Below, piece by piece: positions 62,576 to 64,000 of a DNA stretch of 64,000 bases. This DNA comes from Pirellulaceae bacterium (lineage in GTDB: Bacteria > Planctomycetota > Planctomycetia > Pirellulales > Pirellulaceae). Below the pieces are notes generated by a model. That model was given only the letters and a program-made list of their open reading frames with translations. It was not told the DNA's origin and searched no databases. The number at the start of each line of letters is the position of its first letter. Within the stretch, counting starts at the first letter, position 1. The stretch covers positions 185,431 through 249,430 of the forward strand of contig JAGYIQ010000008.1 in NCBI GenBank assembly GCA_018402565.1. Reading direction: 5' to 3'. The position numbers were made by a program, and so were the translations under genes.

Positions 62576-64000
62576 ATGTCCAAGCGTCGCTCTACGGAAC
62601 GCCCTCCGGTATCGGTTGGTGTCAATGATTTTGTTGCGGGTACGTCCACGGGTGTGGACCTGGCGCGACGGTGGTTTTTCTCTCAATGTGGCGTGGGGCT
62701 GGCGCCGCTGGCCGCCACGACCTTGCTGCAAGCGACTGGCCGAGCGGAAGACCAAGTTTCCAGCCTACCCACGGACGACTCGCCGACAGCCGATGGTCCC
62801 TTGACCCCTCGCCCCTCGCATTTTCCTGGCAAGGCCAAGCGGGTCATCTATTTGTTTCAAGCGGGCGCCCCCAGCCACTTGGAGCTGTTTGATCCCAAAC
62901 CGGAGCTGCAGCGTCTCAATGGCAGCCTACCGCCAGCCGACTTGTTAGAGGGCTATCGAGCCGCCTTTATCAAGCCGAACTCGGCGCTTCTGGGTGGCAA
63001 GTTTACCTTCCAACGCCACGGCCAATGCGGCATGGAACTGAGCGAGGTGCTGCCTTACACGGCTAAGATCGCCGATCAAATTTGTTTGGTCCGCTCGCTG
63101 CAGACCGATGCGGTCAATCACGCCCCCGGGCAAATTTTGATGAATACCGGGTCCGAGCAGTTCGGCCGACCCAGCTTCGGGGCCTGGACCGTGTATGGCC
63201 TGGGCAGCGAGTCGGCGGACTTCCCCGGCTTTGTGGTGCTGACCAGTGCCAAGGGCACCAGTGGTGGGGCCAGCAACTATGGTTCGGGCTTCTTGCCCAC
63301 GACCTATGGCGGTGTGCCGTTTCGCAGTGCGGGTGATCCGATCCTGTACCTGTCGAATCCGCCGGGGGTCGATGATCAGGCCCAACGCGATTCGATCGAT
63401 TCGCTCAATCGCCTGAATCGATTGGCGGCGGATGTTTACGGCGACCCGCAGATCGCCGCTCGGATCCAAAGCTACGAACTGGCGTATCGCTTGCAGGTGA
63501 GTGCCCCGGAGTTGATGGACCTGAGCGAAGAGACGGCTGAGACACTGTCACTGTACGGGGTCAAGGACGCCAAAGAGGCGACCTTTGCCAGGAACTGCCT
63601 CCTGGCACGACGCTTGGTGGAACGTGGGGTGCGATTTGTGCAACTGTTCCATGAGGCCTGGGATCAGCACGGTGATCTGACCAACGGCGTGCGGAACAAT
63701 GCTCGTGATACGGATCAAGCCAGTGCCGCGTTGGTCATGGACCTGCAACGCCGCGGGCTGCTGGAAGATACCTTGGTGATCTGGGCTGGGGAGTTTGGCC
63801 GCACGCCGATGGCCCAAGGGGGCACGGACGGACGCGACCATCACAACCGCTGTTTCTCGATGTGGATGGCCGGCGGTGGCGTGAAGGCCGGGCACGTGCA
63901 CGGCCAGACCGACGAACTGGGGTTCAACGTCGTCCAGGATCCGGTACACGTGCACGACCTGAACGCCACTTTGCTGCATTTGTTGGGTTTCGATCATACT
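62576..64000 (+). CDS. DUF1501 domain protein (cut by right edge)
   Basis: At least 475 residues, open to the window end. The N terminus has a twin-arginine-like segment (LARRWFFSQCGVGLAPLA), typical of these exported proteins. The DUF1501 core follows: KRVIYLFQAGAPSHLELFDP, then SLQTDAVNHAPGQILMNTGS, GFVVLTSAKG, and WAGEFGRTPMAQGGTDGRDH with its conserved Glu/Gly/Arg/His residues. DUF1501 belongs to the alkaline-phosphatase/sulfatase-like superfamily and is very abundant in planctomycetes, usually beside DUF1549/DUF1553 cytochrome-like genes. No such neighbour is visible here. The function is unknown. ATG 62567 is an alternative start three codons upstream. Confidence 0.93.
   Translation, partial: MSKRRSTERPPVSVGVNDFVAGTSTGVDLARRWFFSQCGVGLAPLAATTLLQATGRAEDQVSSLPTDDSPTADGPLTPRPSHFPGKAKRVIYLFQAGAPSHLELFDPKPELQRLNGSLPPADLLEGYRAAFIKPNSALLGGKFTFQRHGQCGMELSEVLPYTAKIADQICLVRSLQTDAVNHAPGQILMNTGSEQFGRPSFGAWTVYGLGSESADFPGFVVLTSAKGTSGGASNYGSGFLPTTYGGVPFRSAGDPILYLSNPPGVDDQAQRDSIDSLNRLNRLAADVYGDPQIAARIQSYELAYRLQVSAPELMDLSEETAETLSLYGVKDAKEATFARNCLLARRLVERGVRFVQLFHEAWDQHGDLTNGVRNNARDTDQASAALVMDLQRRGLLEDTLVIWAGEFGRTPMAQGGTDGRDHHNRCFSMWMAGGGVKAGHVHGQTDELGFNVVQDPVHVHDLNATLLHLLGFDHT

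Overview
The window is a chromosomal segment from a planctomycete, most likely of the Pirellulales (Rhodopirellula/Blastopirellula type). The call rests on content: a DUF1501 protein, a DUF1559 pilin-like protein, giant surface proteins carrying a LEPR-XLL-like N-terminal signature, an isolated formylmethanofuran dehydrogenase subunit C gene, two GroEL paralogues around one GroES, a DUF4912 protein, and an S10-spc ribosomal cluster with no L30 gene. No tRNA, rRNA, CRISPR array or intact insertion sequence was recognised.

Layout. 1-12635 (minus) is one uninterrupted gene, cut by the left edge, for a mosaic surface protein of more than 4,200 residues. 12883-19419 holds a PAP2 phosphatase, a WD40 protein and a secreted SdrD-B/FG-GAP protein closed by a strong terminator. 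19699-25458 is a chaperone island (groEL, groES, groEL, dnaJ, grpE). 25499-30982 runs from a zinc-ribbon protein and yacG into an apparent operon of a membrane protein, an ABC ATPase and two metal-ABC permeases. Both permeases carry a complete MntR/DtxR-type regulator domain at the C terminus, which is the most unusual feature here. A 145-bp MITE-like element supplies the last stop codon of that operon. 31401-35345 has a Wzz-like protein, a DUF1559 protein and a DUF4912 protein. 35630-38656 encodes a globin-coupled histidine kinase and an NtrC-type sigma-54 activator, followed by a dense tandem-repeat array. 39379-45961 is a co-directional run: lpdA, a phosphotransferase-like gene, surE, a C45-type acyltransferase/hydrolase and fhcC. 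46105-49525 (minus) holds a U32 peptidase-family gene and a sugar isomerase-like gene.

49914-61397 is the S10-spc cluster in near-canonical order (S10 L3 L4 L23 L2 S19 L22 S3 L16 L29 S17 L14 L5 S14 S8 L6 L18 S5 L15 SecY). L24 is missing between L14 and L5, and L30 between S5 and L15. rpsC and rplP overlap by 62 nt. The window ends with a secreted hypothetical protein and a DUF1501 protein cut by the right edge.

Short tandem repeats of 12-17 bp recur inside genes and in gaps throughout, several sharing the core CAGTCC. A palindrome (TTCCG-CTA-CGGAA) is found both in the 39-kb array and as a single copy near 45.97 kb. All start codons are inferred from ribosome-binding sites and family alignment from memory, and residue positions are approximate unless a specific residue is named.
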